The position numbers and the translations under genes were made by a program. A stretch of DNA of 45,961 bases. Origin: Perkinsus chesapeaki (lineage: Eukaryota > Perkinsozoa > Perkinsida > Perkinsidae). The notes under the pieces are model-generated. The model was given only the letters and a program-made list of their open reading frames with translations, did no database searches and was not told the origin of the DNA. The DNA lies in the NCBI GenBank assembly GCA_013115145.1, contig JAAPAO010000260.1, positions 1-45,961 on the forward strand. The letters are read 5' to 3'. Below are positions 9,504-20,175 of this stretch, piece by piece (position 1 is the first letter of the stretch; every line of letters begins with the position of its first letter).

Positions 9504-12500
9504 CTATCCCACTTCAGTAGGGCTACCTCCTTCCGGCGGCGGTTCATCGCCTGCTCCATCACCATCATCATTCTTATCCGTAGCTGCTCTTGACGACGAT
9601 GCTGTGGTAACATCGGCCGTAGCAGCAGCCGGTTGATGAATGTTTTGCAATGGATGATCGTGAGCATTACCGTGGGGCACTTGGGGTGTTGTTATCTATC
9701 ATAAAAACAAAGGAGGACATTTAAAACAGAATCGCTATCCTTTAAACGGCAATCCCAAGCCCCACATCAATTGCACATCAAAAGCGTACATGAAGCAAAT
9801 CGAGTAGTTTTCTAATCCATGAGAATCGGTATATAATCGACTTTTTGGTATATTGAAGATGATCTTCTCAAGGAGTCATCTAACCTCATAGAAGCATGTT
9901 CCTCGGCGATGAAAAAATGTTTCCTAATGCAGAGACTTATAATGAAAATCCTGCTTTGTAATAATACACACACAAAAAATATAGTAAAATAAATATACAA
10001 ATTATGTACTAATATACCAGAGCGGAAGGAACGATGAACAAATATGAATAATATAAAAGCAAATATATCTCCTCTGGGAACATCAGATTTTCCCGCTTAC
10101 ATAACCATCAACAGGTGTTGAAGCAGCACTCCTATCATCTTCTCCAGAGTAATCGCTGCCAGATCCCCTCCGGCCATGTAGACACGGTAAAATGACTGGG
10201 GGCAAATTAGATGGCAGAACCTAACCAGCTTTGCCTCATATCAACGCTCAGCAGCTGCCGTACCACAGTTCCGCTGCGTCGATCGAATTTAGAGCCTTTC
10301 CGTCGGGCCTTAGCCACACCGTAGACCATATTCCCTCCTGGTCCTCTATAATAAGGGTTATCAATACAACCATGTGATAAGGAATACACTCCTTTGATCT
10401 GTTCATACCTGTCATCAAAGCTTTCATAGCAAACTTGGGACGCTGCCTTACGTGGTTTGGGCTGTTAGAACCAAGTAGGTATGATATGCGAACAGGCCCA
10501 CTGTGAACCACATGAAGAGTGCACAGTATACCAGTAATACTATAGTCATCGGACTGGCCTCTACACCACCTGTCAACACAAGGTTCGATGTGGATAGAAA
10601 TGGATGGAGACTATTGATGAAACCAACCCCAAATGAACCTTCTACTTTCAGATACGGACCCTTCAAGACTACAAATTTCAACGCAAAGATAAGCGAAAGA
10701 ATCAGACAGCGATAAGGCATAGTTCAGGGGAAAGTTCCTTATCGTCAGTGGCTTGATGACATCAACCCTTTTTAAGGAATGAACCTTGAAACCTTTTACT
10801 CTACTATGGCCAAATCAATGGTCGCGAAAATTTCTGTTGTATTATTTCCACCCTGACTGATACCGTCCGACCCGCCAGAAATGACTCTGTTAATACAGTA
10901 ATAAGAGAGCCATGAAGAAAGACAACCATCCACATAGGATATCTTTGCGCACTGTGTAGAATTCTCACCTACGAATCCTCCATTCTCATCCGAGAGTATA
11001 ACAAGATTTGCCACCGACAATGCCAGTCCGAACAACGTTAGAGCCGCAGTGGCTGTTATAAAGCAGTAAAATATCCTACATTAAAATAAACATTATATTT
11101 CCTTTTATTATTATTACCGATAATTCCCGCCTCCTATACAGGTGCCCACCCACGGACAGTGGTGATCGAACTTAGTCACACAAGTGTTACAGGTACCGCA
11201 ATGGGTGGCCCTTGGAGGACGATATAGATGGCAAGTGTGACAATATCTGAAAACCAAACTGGGAATCCAAACCATGCTCCCTCAGCGGCTGGTATCTATT
11301 TCTGGTGGCGACTCAATCCTCGCATCTTCCGACTCCAGCCATGAAATCTCCACGCTGAACCCTTATGAAAAAATTAGCCCGGAATTTTCCCGAAAATTCC
11401 CCTCTTGCCGGGGACATACGCCTGATCCAAGGCACATGGGAATTATGGAGGACGCAGCGATACGAAGGTTTACGTATCCCAACACTGTCTAGGAAGCCAC
11501 CAATCATACTACCAAAGCTATGGCCGTGACCCCCTCCATGCCCAGTACTACTTTAACCGAAATGGGTGGTTACTCAGCACACAATCTTGAAACCGCGGAG
11601 GGGCACGAAACCGTTTCTGAGACTGGTATCAGATAAGGCTTTGGTATAGTACGGTACCTCTCCTGTGGGTGGATCTTCGTATGCTCCATAAGACTCCAGC
11701 CTGGGCAGGATGCCGGGGTCAGAGTACATAGTCTTCAATAGAAGGTAAAGTGATACCACTTCCAGTATAATGAGAACCACTAGAACTCCTACGTTAAAGT
11801 ACTGAAATGAAAGACAACGGATAAGGGAGAATCGCTGAGGGACCATAGACCGCTGTGGAGAGACAGTAGAACTAAGTTTCATTCAGTGTGATGTAATTAA
11901 CTTAATGAAGCGGAATAGATAGACGAATCGATCGATATGGAAAAGGATTAGCTTCGGAAAGAATCTTAGGTTGATGCTTGCTTACTGGTGCTACGAATAC
12001 ATCCAATAGAACAGATGGTGCTAAGATAGCCAGAAAGCTGCCATATCCTTGCTTCCATTCCGGCCTGACAAAGTTGCGGTATGAAAGCCTTAATGGGTTT
12101 ATAGTACCCGCTAAGACAACAGCCTTCAAACCATATCTTGACGTCACCATAGCAAGGTTCGGCCACATAAGATACTCGCAGGCTCTCTTCCTCCTCAGCC
12201 GATATTGGGTCTTTAGTCGAAAACGATGATCCACCTACGGGAAGGATATTAGCCTTTAGAGCAGCGTAATGGAAAAGTGAATAGGACAGAAAGTGAAGCA
12301 AAATAGGAAGTACTATAGAGAAGTGAAGCCAAATAGGAAGTACTATAGAGAAGTGAAGCAAAATAGGAAGTACTATAGAAAAGTGAAGCAAAATAGGAAG
12401 TACTATAAAGAAGTGAAGCCAAATAGGAAGTACTATAGAGAAATGAAGTATTTTGTTATTGTGCTGTTTTATGACGGCAATTGGCCCTACATATATTACA

Positions 12501-12650
12501 CTGTACGCCAACACGGAATGATAAACTAGTAACTGCTGCCCTCCTACATTCCCAATTAGTACCTCCAGTTTTATGCCCAACTTCACCGGCCACTGAAGGT
12601 GGTGGCCTCCTTTGTGGTGGTGGCGACGGCGAATCGCCAGTCGCTGTCAT
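9504..12650 (-). CDS. DHHC-type protein S-acyltransferase (palmitoyltransferase)
   Basis: Transfers palmitate to cysteines of membrane-associated proteins; a multi-pass membrane enzyme of the Golgi, ER or plasma membrane. Exons: 12650-12563, 12234-12108, 12064-11986, 11801-11581, 11246-11118, 11075-10969, 10569-10452, then 10408-10226, 10155-10101 and 9695-9504. All joins keep phase; four introns are 42-43 or 70 nt. The Cys-rich domain (about residues 173-215) has [16 protein letters not shown] and DHHC at 199-202, followed by [13 protein letters not shown]. The palmitoyltransferase TTxE signature is T289-T290-Y-E. Four membrane helices flank the domain, and DPG follows the second helix. The last two exons rest on a weak GTTAGG donor; without it the protein ends at 10207 (356 residues instead of 432). 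The 323-nt first intron below holds a 30-bp minisatellite. Confidence 0.93.
12291..12440. repeat. minisatellite, 5 x 30 bp, inside DHHC intron 1
   Basis: Five copies of AAGTGAAGCMAAATAGGAAG plus TACTATAGAG (30 bp each) with few substitutions. The unit is a multiple of three and stop-free in some frames, which makes false ORFs on both strands. The splice model places it in an intron, so it is not translated. Confidence 0.95.
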
Positions 12651-13086
12651 TTTACAAGTATTTAACAAATGACTATATAATCGAACAGTAGATACAAGCC
12701 GCTTTACCGGCTGACGGTCAAAGAGAGGCGGCAATCCAATGGACTTCACCTATGAGTCGCTATTGAATGTCTAAGGTATAGTAAGTGGGGATGTTCAATA
12801 GACCTCTTCCGGCTTTAAAGAGCGACTCCTCCTTGTTAAATCCAATTATAGGAGCCCACTTCGATTTCAGGAGAGGTCGATCGACCGCACTGAGTGATAC
12901 GAAGGTTCTACAGGTTTTTTGAACACCGAAAAAATGAAATACTTCGACGCACGTTGTTTCGTAGACCCACGATATGGAATCGGGCACAGGTTCGACACCC
13001 GGTAGCAACATTTTTCCAATATTTTTTTCGTTTTCGACCTCCCCGACAAAACAGCACATATAATTGGTGTAGATTGGTTTATTCCA
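12651..13086. promoter_or_regulatory. shared upstream region of two divergent genes
   Basis: 436 bp separates the start codons of the minus-strand DHHC gene and the plus-strand methyltransferase, so both promoters must lie here. It has no clear TATA box. A tRNA T-arm-like word (AGGTTCGACACCCGG) sits at about 12985-13000. Confidence 0.5.
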
Positions 13087-16000
13087 ATGGCCCCGGGGCG
13101 ATCAAACAACAAGAAGAAGAACGCTCATAATAAGAGGGGAAAAAATAAACCGACGTAGGGACAAAAAAGATATTTTTGAGGTCGACTTGAGGTCATGTGA
13201 GAAACAAGCATTTTGTCTTCCTTCTTGAATTAATCCCAAATCTTGTAATTTGTTCCATTGTACAACTCAGGCATCACGTTGAGGAGCCTGGCTCACCAGG
13301 AGAGGGCCGGTCGCCGCTCGATCCTGAGGAATATGCCGAAGAAAAGAGACATTTTAACGAAGTCGTATGGAGCTTCGAAACGTAATAAAAAAGATGCATT
13401 TTATATAGCGCTGTTGAAGGGCAGATATGGTGATGATTTTGAGATGGAACTCAACGCTTTGGAGACGAGTCTCATGTCATTAAATGATGAGGAACTTGAG
13501 CTGTAGGCAGGAGAGCTCCATCGACCTCAAAGATACGCTTGCTAGGTGGGGCGGTAACCCTGAACAGTACATGAAGGACATTCGGGAGAGGATGGCCGTG
13601 AATCAACGCGTAGGATCGGTTCATGATCTAATAGACACTCTCCTTTACAGGTATGTCATTTACTGTCTGAAGTGTCCACTCAAATGTTCGGTGATACCAC
13701 GCCTCGGGCGGCAGCTAGAGCGATTAAGCCTCCTAAAGGTGATAGTAGGGACGGGGGGTGGGGAGGAGGATCTTAGGGGTTAGTGAAATACAGGGGAGTC
13801 ATGGAAGAGACCTTACAGGACTAATTATACTCTAGAACCTCCATTGTCATCCGCGGATCGTGGAAGGATGTCGGCTACCTGGAAGTATTTACTGTAGTTT
13901 GCAGCAGTTTGTGGAGATTCTTATTAATGGCGAGGTTTAGATCTTCCTATTTAGTGTTATTACTGCACAGCTTATGTTATCCAAGCTTAGAATCAGTAGC
14001 GGCTTTCTGAGGGCGAATCTTCGGACATAAATTTGTCTAGATCAACCATGGGCTTGAGGGGCATCCAGATACTCGTTCGATATTCCAAAAGGGTTCTGAA
14101 GAGGGTGTTAGGGAACAGAGGGGCAAGGTGTTATTTCTATGCTCGTACAGGTTATCAATCGCAACCTCGGAACATATCTAAAGTTAGATCGACCCTCCGG
14201 CAATTTGTGAGGGAATGGTCAGTGGAGGGAGAAAAGGAGAGAAGTCAATGTTTTAACCCTGTTATTGATGCTCTCAAACGGTGGGCTCTATACAAGCTTA
14301 TGAGTATCGTACTCGCTCCAACCTAAGATACGTCCCAGCTGGTGGGAGAGTAATTGTTCCTGGATGTGGAATGGGCAGGAGCGTGCTTGAAGTTTGCGCG
14401 GCGGGCTATGAGGCCATTGGAAATGAATTCTCGTAAGCGACCTTGAAAAGTATCTTCTTGGATCGACCTCAGATACCATATGTTGATCGCATCAAGTTTA
14501 ATGTTAAATGTTGGTCTCGATAAGTTTAGTATGCTAGTGTATCCATATCTCATGAGTCTGGGAGGTCGAAGGGGGAAAGATGACCATTTACGGGGAATAC
14601 AGGTAGTATTAGTGGAGTGCCATAATTTAGCTAAAAATTTATTGAGTTCGAAAATTAATGTCCTAAAAAGCGCCATGGTAAGGACAAGGCTGGTTTTAGT
14701 AGAGACTTCTGGTACTATTATTATAACTGATAATGGTTGTGCCGTGTTATAATATTCGTGGGCATAATGGAGCTTTTATCGATGGAAGCTGAACTGGTGT
14801 GTTTTACTGGTATTTAAAAGTCCTCGAGAAATAAAGTATGGGTTAAGTTCTTCGTTAGCATTATGGATATCTCGAGTAAAAAAATCTTAGCTTGAAGTGG
14901 AGATGATACATAGAAGCTCGGATACTCGTTCTCATCTTTACTCCAAGGTACCCGATGTCTCAGCTTATGAGATGGCCTGTAACACGACAGGGTCCATGGG
15001 AATGACAGCTGGGGAGTTTGTAGAGGTAGTATGGTGGAAACTGCATGATGACTATAGTGCCCTTCGAACCTATTGCTTATGTAGAGAAGCCTAGAGAACG
15101 TATCTGGGCTTATTTGCGGCTTTATGAACAATAACTTATTTTGCAAAAAGTTTATTATGAGTAGTATTATTATTGTAATATATTATCTGTCGGCTCCTTA
15201 TGAATTAATAAGTACTAATTCATTGGTTTAAATTTAAGTGTTAGTTCACCAGTGCCCCATAAAAGTATCCAAGGTTGTTCCGTCGAAAATGAAGTCCGTG
15301 GAATATTTTAACAATAATTCCATGCCAGGAGAGTTCCTATACAAAATTATAGGTTGATCTGAGCCGTAGTTAACAGGTTGAGCCATACGCATGAATTTGG
15401 GTCTTTAGATTCCGCGTACTGTATAAAGTTATTACTTTATATTTATAAGTGTAAATTTTTTAATTCGGAGAATTATATATATGATTAATAATATAATAGT
15501 TTCTTTTTGAAGATACTTCGGTAACCCTCTATGGCTCACTCGACAGTAGCTATGCCGTGTGGACTTGCCAACTGTACGTTCTTTCAGACCTTTTGTGGAC
15601 ATGAACACCTTAATGCATGGGATGCAGTAGCGTCCATCTTTTTTATCGATACTGCTAAGAACGTTGTCCAGTAAGGTCCGAGGTTCCTACATGCTCGACA
15701 TGTGGGGCGTCAGGTACATTCGAATACTCGCCCATTGCATTAAACCAGGAGGGGTATTCATTAATATAGGACCGCTACTTTGGCACTTTGCTGAGAGCAA
15801 AAATGATATAAGTATTGAACTGAGTTGGGAGGATGTAATGATTGGGCGAGGAGGGGGTAGCATCGTCGTTAATTTCGGATAACGTTAGAGTAGCTCGGAG
15901 AATTGATGCGGAGTAGTGATACAGGAGTCGCTACTGAGTAAGCGCCGCACCTAGGTTGGACATGGGAAGTGATCCGTGTATCGCTGGGAAATAGGTTATA

Positions 16001-16601
16001 ACTGAATTACGTTGAATCTATCGCAACCCGGTTCAAATTCACACCGTGGTCTTCGCGAGGTGTATTAGGTAGCTATTAACTAGGTGTATGATGCTCGAAA
16101 ACCATAACTGGATTCTATGCTATGGTGGCCTATGAACTGGTCAGTAGTTCCGCCTGCCAACCCACACACCCGGGTTCGAACCCGGCAGGCAGCATCTCAG
16201 ACTGGCATGAGGCATTTGTGGACACCGCTAGGAAGCTTGATATATTCTATATCTTGGCGCACAAGCGGAATAGTGTTGGATCGTGCTGTGAATATTAATC
16301 GCGGGTTCGATTCTAGGTGCGGCAACTTTTGGAGGTTTATTTCGATATAGTTGAGGAGAAAAGATTAGATGCCAACTATGCGAGCAACCTGGACAGTTTG
16401 TCTGAGGTAGGTGAATTTCTCGCGCGCCGCGAAATTAGTCCTTACCATCAGAGCCTGTTTCATTGCATCTTCTACGTGGCCCGGCGGAATAATCGTCCTG
16501 TTGAGGGCGAATCAAACTCGGTATACATATTTGACGAGCTCGAGGAGCGGCAGCGTCGACAAGAAGCTGGAGGGGGGAGCGGAGCTGCGTCTCACAATTG
16601 A
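13087..16601 (+). CDS. carnosine N-methyltransferase-like protein (N2227 family)
   Basis: SAM-dependent methyltransferase related to CARNMT1, which methylates carnosine to anserine; substrate here is inferred. Thirteen exons: 13087-13154, 13271-13381, 13425-13502, 13546-13609, 13651-13738, 14151-14280, 14328-14432, 14473-14602, 14948-15025, 15588-15670, 15714-15834, 16317-16406, 16452-16601, all in phase, giving 431 residues. Family landmarks in order: EEKRHFNEVVWSFETY, KVRSTLRQFVREWS.EG, the SAM-binding loop VPGCGMGR (about 190-197), GNEFSYHMLIASSLMLN, VPDV and MTAGEFVEV, the WDAV..IFFIDTA block (about 295-307), then KPGGVFINIGPLLWHF and SIELSWED. The N-terminus is basic (Lys/Asn rich). Introns fall into a 40-47 nt class and a 116-562 nt class. 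Intron 11 carries tRNA-like sequence. Confidence 0.92.
16152..16190 (+). repeat. tRNA 3'-half-like hairpin in an intron
   Basis: GCCTGCC (16152-16158) pairs with GGCAGGC (16184-16190), enclosing CCGGGTTCGAACCCGG, itself a stem with a TTCGAA loop. This looks like a tRNA T-arm with B box. No full cloverleaf can be drawn, so it is not called as a tRNA gene. Confidence 0.5.
16421..16436 (-). repeat. intronic motif copy (minus): AATTTCGCGGCGCGCG
   Basis: Lies inside the 45-nt last intron of the methyltransferase gene (16407-16451). It differs at one base from the motif in the SDR and FGH introns. Confidence 0.6.
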
Positions 16602-16881
16602 TGCTGTGTTCTACAATTACTCGGTTTCCATCGTATTAGGGTTCTTGTGTGCTTTGGGGGAAATGGTTATTAGCTGGCTCAATGGTGGGTGAAGCTTCGG
16701 GAGGAATCGTCAGCAGAAATTGACGGTTAACTTCAAATTTATAAGTTTATATGATTTGGGTTTATTCGGACATTCGCCAAGAAGCTTCGGTTATAACATT
16801 CGGTCATACCTAAACTTACGGTTTTTCTATCAGTTTTGTCTGTGACGCTTGAAGGTAGTTGATTTTGCTTGAAACAACAAC

Positions 16882-19549
16882 ATGTTGTATAAGTGGTCCT
16901 TGTTATTGAGCATAAGTTGTGTGGTGGTATCTAGTGCGGACAGTGTACTTAGCAGCTATCCTGTACAGCACTGTGTTGATGGGGATAAATGTGTTAACCG
17001 TGGAGTTATTAAAGTAGATGAAGGAAAGGTAATAAAGGGCTTAGGATGTGAATAGTTCTTCACTAGACCCGCTGTTGTCCATTCTGAGCCTGTGTTGGGG
17101 AGGTTAGACTTCGGTGAAATTTTGCACAATTCTTGAGGGTTTCGTTTGAATTGTTTCGCAAGAGGTGCGAGGGGACGTCAAAACAAAGGGGAAAGTCCTG
17201 GGTTATATTTGGTAGCGATCGAGCTCTATGATGAAAAATAAATCGGGAGGCGAAGCTGAGTTGTATGGAGTAGTACCTGACTTGTCGCGGCGATGAGGAA
17301 ACTCCAGGCGTGCCCGGAGCGAGGATTGATGGGCAACTTGGAGGGGGGGCAACTTTGCATTGGACAGTTGGCTGGAGAAAGCGTGTCTGCGTAGGTTGGA
17401 ATTTATATAACGTATTTGAATGTGCCAGGTGTCCTTACAACAGAACTCTGAGTACTTAAGGAAGTATGGCCCACTTCTGAGGGACAAGGTGCTAAATAAG
17501 GAAAATCTCGGTAGGAGGTTAGCGGAGCGAAGCGAAGATATTATTATATTTTGAAGGTGATGATTCTCTAGTGGAGCTTAGAGTGTTCTATGATGAGGGG
17601 AAGTATGTCCAGAGCAGTATTCCTGTGAAGGTAGTAAGGGATGGAGGACCTGGTTTATTATAGCTTTGATCGACGGTACTAGTATTATATGGAATAGGCA
17701 TCGAGTCACGGTTTGAATGTGCTATTGGCAACGGAACCCGATCCCAGAGAGGTGTGGGTGCTGGTAAATAGCTTGGCAAGCACGGCCATGTCATTCACAG
17801 TGTAAAAGTTTAAAGCACAGTATTACAGTTTACATCTGGTGTATACATGTTGTGGATACATGTTTACCAGTAGATATTTCACACTGTAGTGTCTTAAGGA
17901 TTCTCACTTTGATGGATGACCGATAATCTTTCCATGATTTTGAAGCTTGTATGATTTTATGGCGCTGTTATTAGGTGTTCCGTGAGACCTTGCAGACCCC
18001 AACGATAGGAGCTAGCAGTACTAGTTTAGCGGCTAAATCGGCCAGTCTTACTGAACATATTACACTACACTTGGATGACGAGGGACGGTTGGAGTCTGTT
18101 GGTTATCGAGTTAGGAAGACAGTAAGTGGGGGGATGGTCTGACCATGTGAGCTGCGACTTTAACGTGTAGGAGGATAAAATTGGAATCTAAGATGTCTCG
18201 GGCATGTTTTGTATGATTGTTCTGAAGGCTTGTACTCGGTTTAAAGTGGCTGATATAGTAAGCGACATGAGGTATCGATTCAATACCTGTCAACAATGTT
18301 GAAATTTGGTACTTGAGGAAATGATGCGAAATTTCACGAAGTTTTCCGGCATTGTTCTCGCTCTTCACCATCCGGTACACGTGACGTATTTTTGGACATG
18401 CAATCGGGACTGTTGGTGGGATTGAATCATGCATCAACTTGAGGCACGAAGCTGTCGGAACTTGTCACTTTCCGGAGCATTGATACGCTGTATTGAGAAA
18501 GCGTTGCTGTCGAGGATGTTTTCTATTTTCAGCTCGGTGCCCCATTGTTCCAAGTTAGTACTGCTACGTTACACTCTATGACTGTTACTAAAGGGCCAGC
18601 CATCCCAGTCCCTAAGAAGAGAGTACCTAAGGCTGCTGCTCAGTCAGGTAGCTACATTGCTCTACTATTATTTTCTGAATCCCCGTAGTTGGCTCTATCG
18701 GATAGTGTGATTAGTTTTTTGTAAGGATCTTTCTCATCTCAGCAGCCTCATCGGAACCTAGCCATGCGCACTGTTAATAGGGTCTCCCAGTTGCTATACA
18801 GTACCATATAACACGTTAAACTCCTTGGCGTTTGGAGTTCATTAGGTAATTTACTAATTGTAAATTAGTCTTTGTGGGATAATATTAGCAATTTCACGAA
18901 TAAGAACATGAACTTGTGGTGCATGGTGGAGCAATAACTGTGTGCATTCGTGTGTTCGACGAAGATACTTTTATAAGCATCAGACTGCTCTAAATTCCGA
19001 GTTGGGGTTTTGTTGCACCAGTGTCCCGGTCTATCCCCAACTGACATGGTAGGAACTTTTCGCCGAGCCAATTCTCTGTAGATATCTACTACTCACGGTT
19101 GGTTGGTTTTTTCAGTGTCAAACGTTCTTATGAGAATTGCTCAAAATGTATACTTGGTCCAAGTTAGACTCGCCTTCAAAGTTCATTGATGTGCTGGTCA
19201 GGTGCCAATCGATCCGGTAGCAACGAAAGTGAGCAAGCGGCAGCCAGCCAGGCCACACAGCTTGAGGAAGGCGAATATGAGGTTGAAGAGAAGCCTGAGA
19301 CTGAGCAAGGCTTCCTAAGAAAATACGTAGGAGCTCAATGTAGCTTTTATAAGGTGGATGATGCCGGTGGTTGTTTTCTCAGTGGTGGGTACTCCTTATA
19401 TTCTTCCTGTTATCATCGGCAATGGGCCAGGAAGAGGGTAAGGATTTTATGGCAGAATTGCGCAGTGGAGATCTACTGTGTTATCAGATCCTAAGCAGGC
19501 GGCTGCTGGAGCTGGCGGGGCTGCCAAGGGTGGCAATGGTGGGAAGTAA
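16882..19549 (+). CDS. EMC10: ER membrane protein complex subunit 10
   Basis: EMC10 is a subunit of the EMC, which inserts membrane proteins into the ER; its lumenal beta domain is anchored by one C-terminal helix. Exons: 16882-17028, 17444-17488, 17538-17630, 17975-18121, 18533-18647, 19202-19326, 19383-19437, 19488-19549, all in phase, 262 residues, the same size as I remember for human EMC10. A signal peptide (MLYKWSLLLSISCVVVSSAD) starts it. The EMC10 hallmark LTEHITLHLDDEG (about 125-137) is followed by a Pro/Ala linker, an acidic stretch, GFLRKYWWVLLIFFLL (membrane segment from about 223) and a Gly-rich tail ending GGNGGK, as in the family. Exon 2 is the least certain; another short N-terminal exon could be missed in 17029-17443. 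Confidence 0.85.
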
Positions 19550-20175
19550 GGTGCCTTATTAGTTGTATTCACTTCCTTCTTCATTAATGCCTCTTTGTTG
19601 AGTTACGGAATGGTGTCTCTATGGGATTGACATTGGCAACTCTCGGTAGGATGTTCAATGCTGTTGTGTGCACGGTATAGTTACTTGAGATATTACAATC
19701 GTACCTAATCGTTATAGTATTCCTAAGGTGTTTGCTCTGCGTTGTATGTTCTATTAGGCAGTGTAACAAACTCACATTTGGAATCACTTCAGGGCATCCT
19801 CTCGAAAATGTGTTCCCCCACAAGCTTATAGCGATTGCCCATTATAGACGTCTTGCTTATTACACTATGTGTTCTACGGGTTGTCGGGCATTTTAGAATA
19901 GAAGGTGTTTCAGATCGCCACGAGTGATTTTGGCCACTCAGTAGGGTGGCGGCGTGCCAAAGAATAAGGAGTAACCTTTCGGGCAGTTCGTAATGTTGAT
20001 ATTAACATGGCTTTTATTGCTCGAAGTGTTTACTGGCCTCTGAATAGGTGAAGTCAGTTTTAACGTTATGAAAGCCACTTGTAGAGGCTTCTCTGGGATA
20101 TATTTCCTTTTTTACTTACATTAATGTTATTGTCATCCTTTAATTGTATGTTTAATCGTTGTAGTTATATCCAGT
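19550..20175. other. intergenic between EMC10 and SDR gene
   Basis: About 625 bp with no supported gene; it must contain the EMC10 3' end and the SDR promoter. The last 90 bp before the SDR start are T-rich. Confidence 0.5.

Noticed and set aside
10207-10389. Separate small gene on the minus strand
   Set aside because: It is the [12 protein letters not shown] exon of the acyltransferase, joined in phase by a 43-nt intron.
12293-12529. Plus ORF of [10 protein letters not shown] repeats
   Set aside because: Same minisatellite read on the other strand; no start context or homology.
11966-12586. 206-codon minus ORF with hydrophobic 10-residue repeats
   Set aside because: It reads through the 30-bp minisatellite. 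The splice model of the acyltransferase, fixed by protein homology, puts the repeats in intron 1.
16130-16195. A tRNA gene
   Set aside because: The T-arm-like hairpin is good, but no complete acceptor, D and anticodon arms can be drawn, and it lies inside a protein-gene intron.
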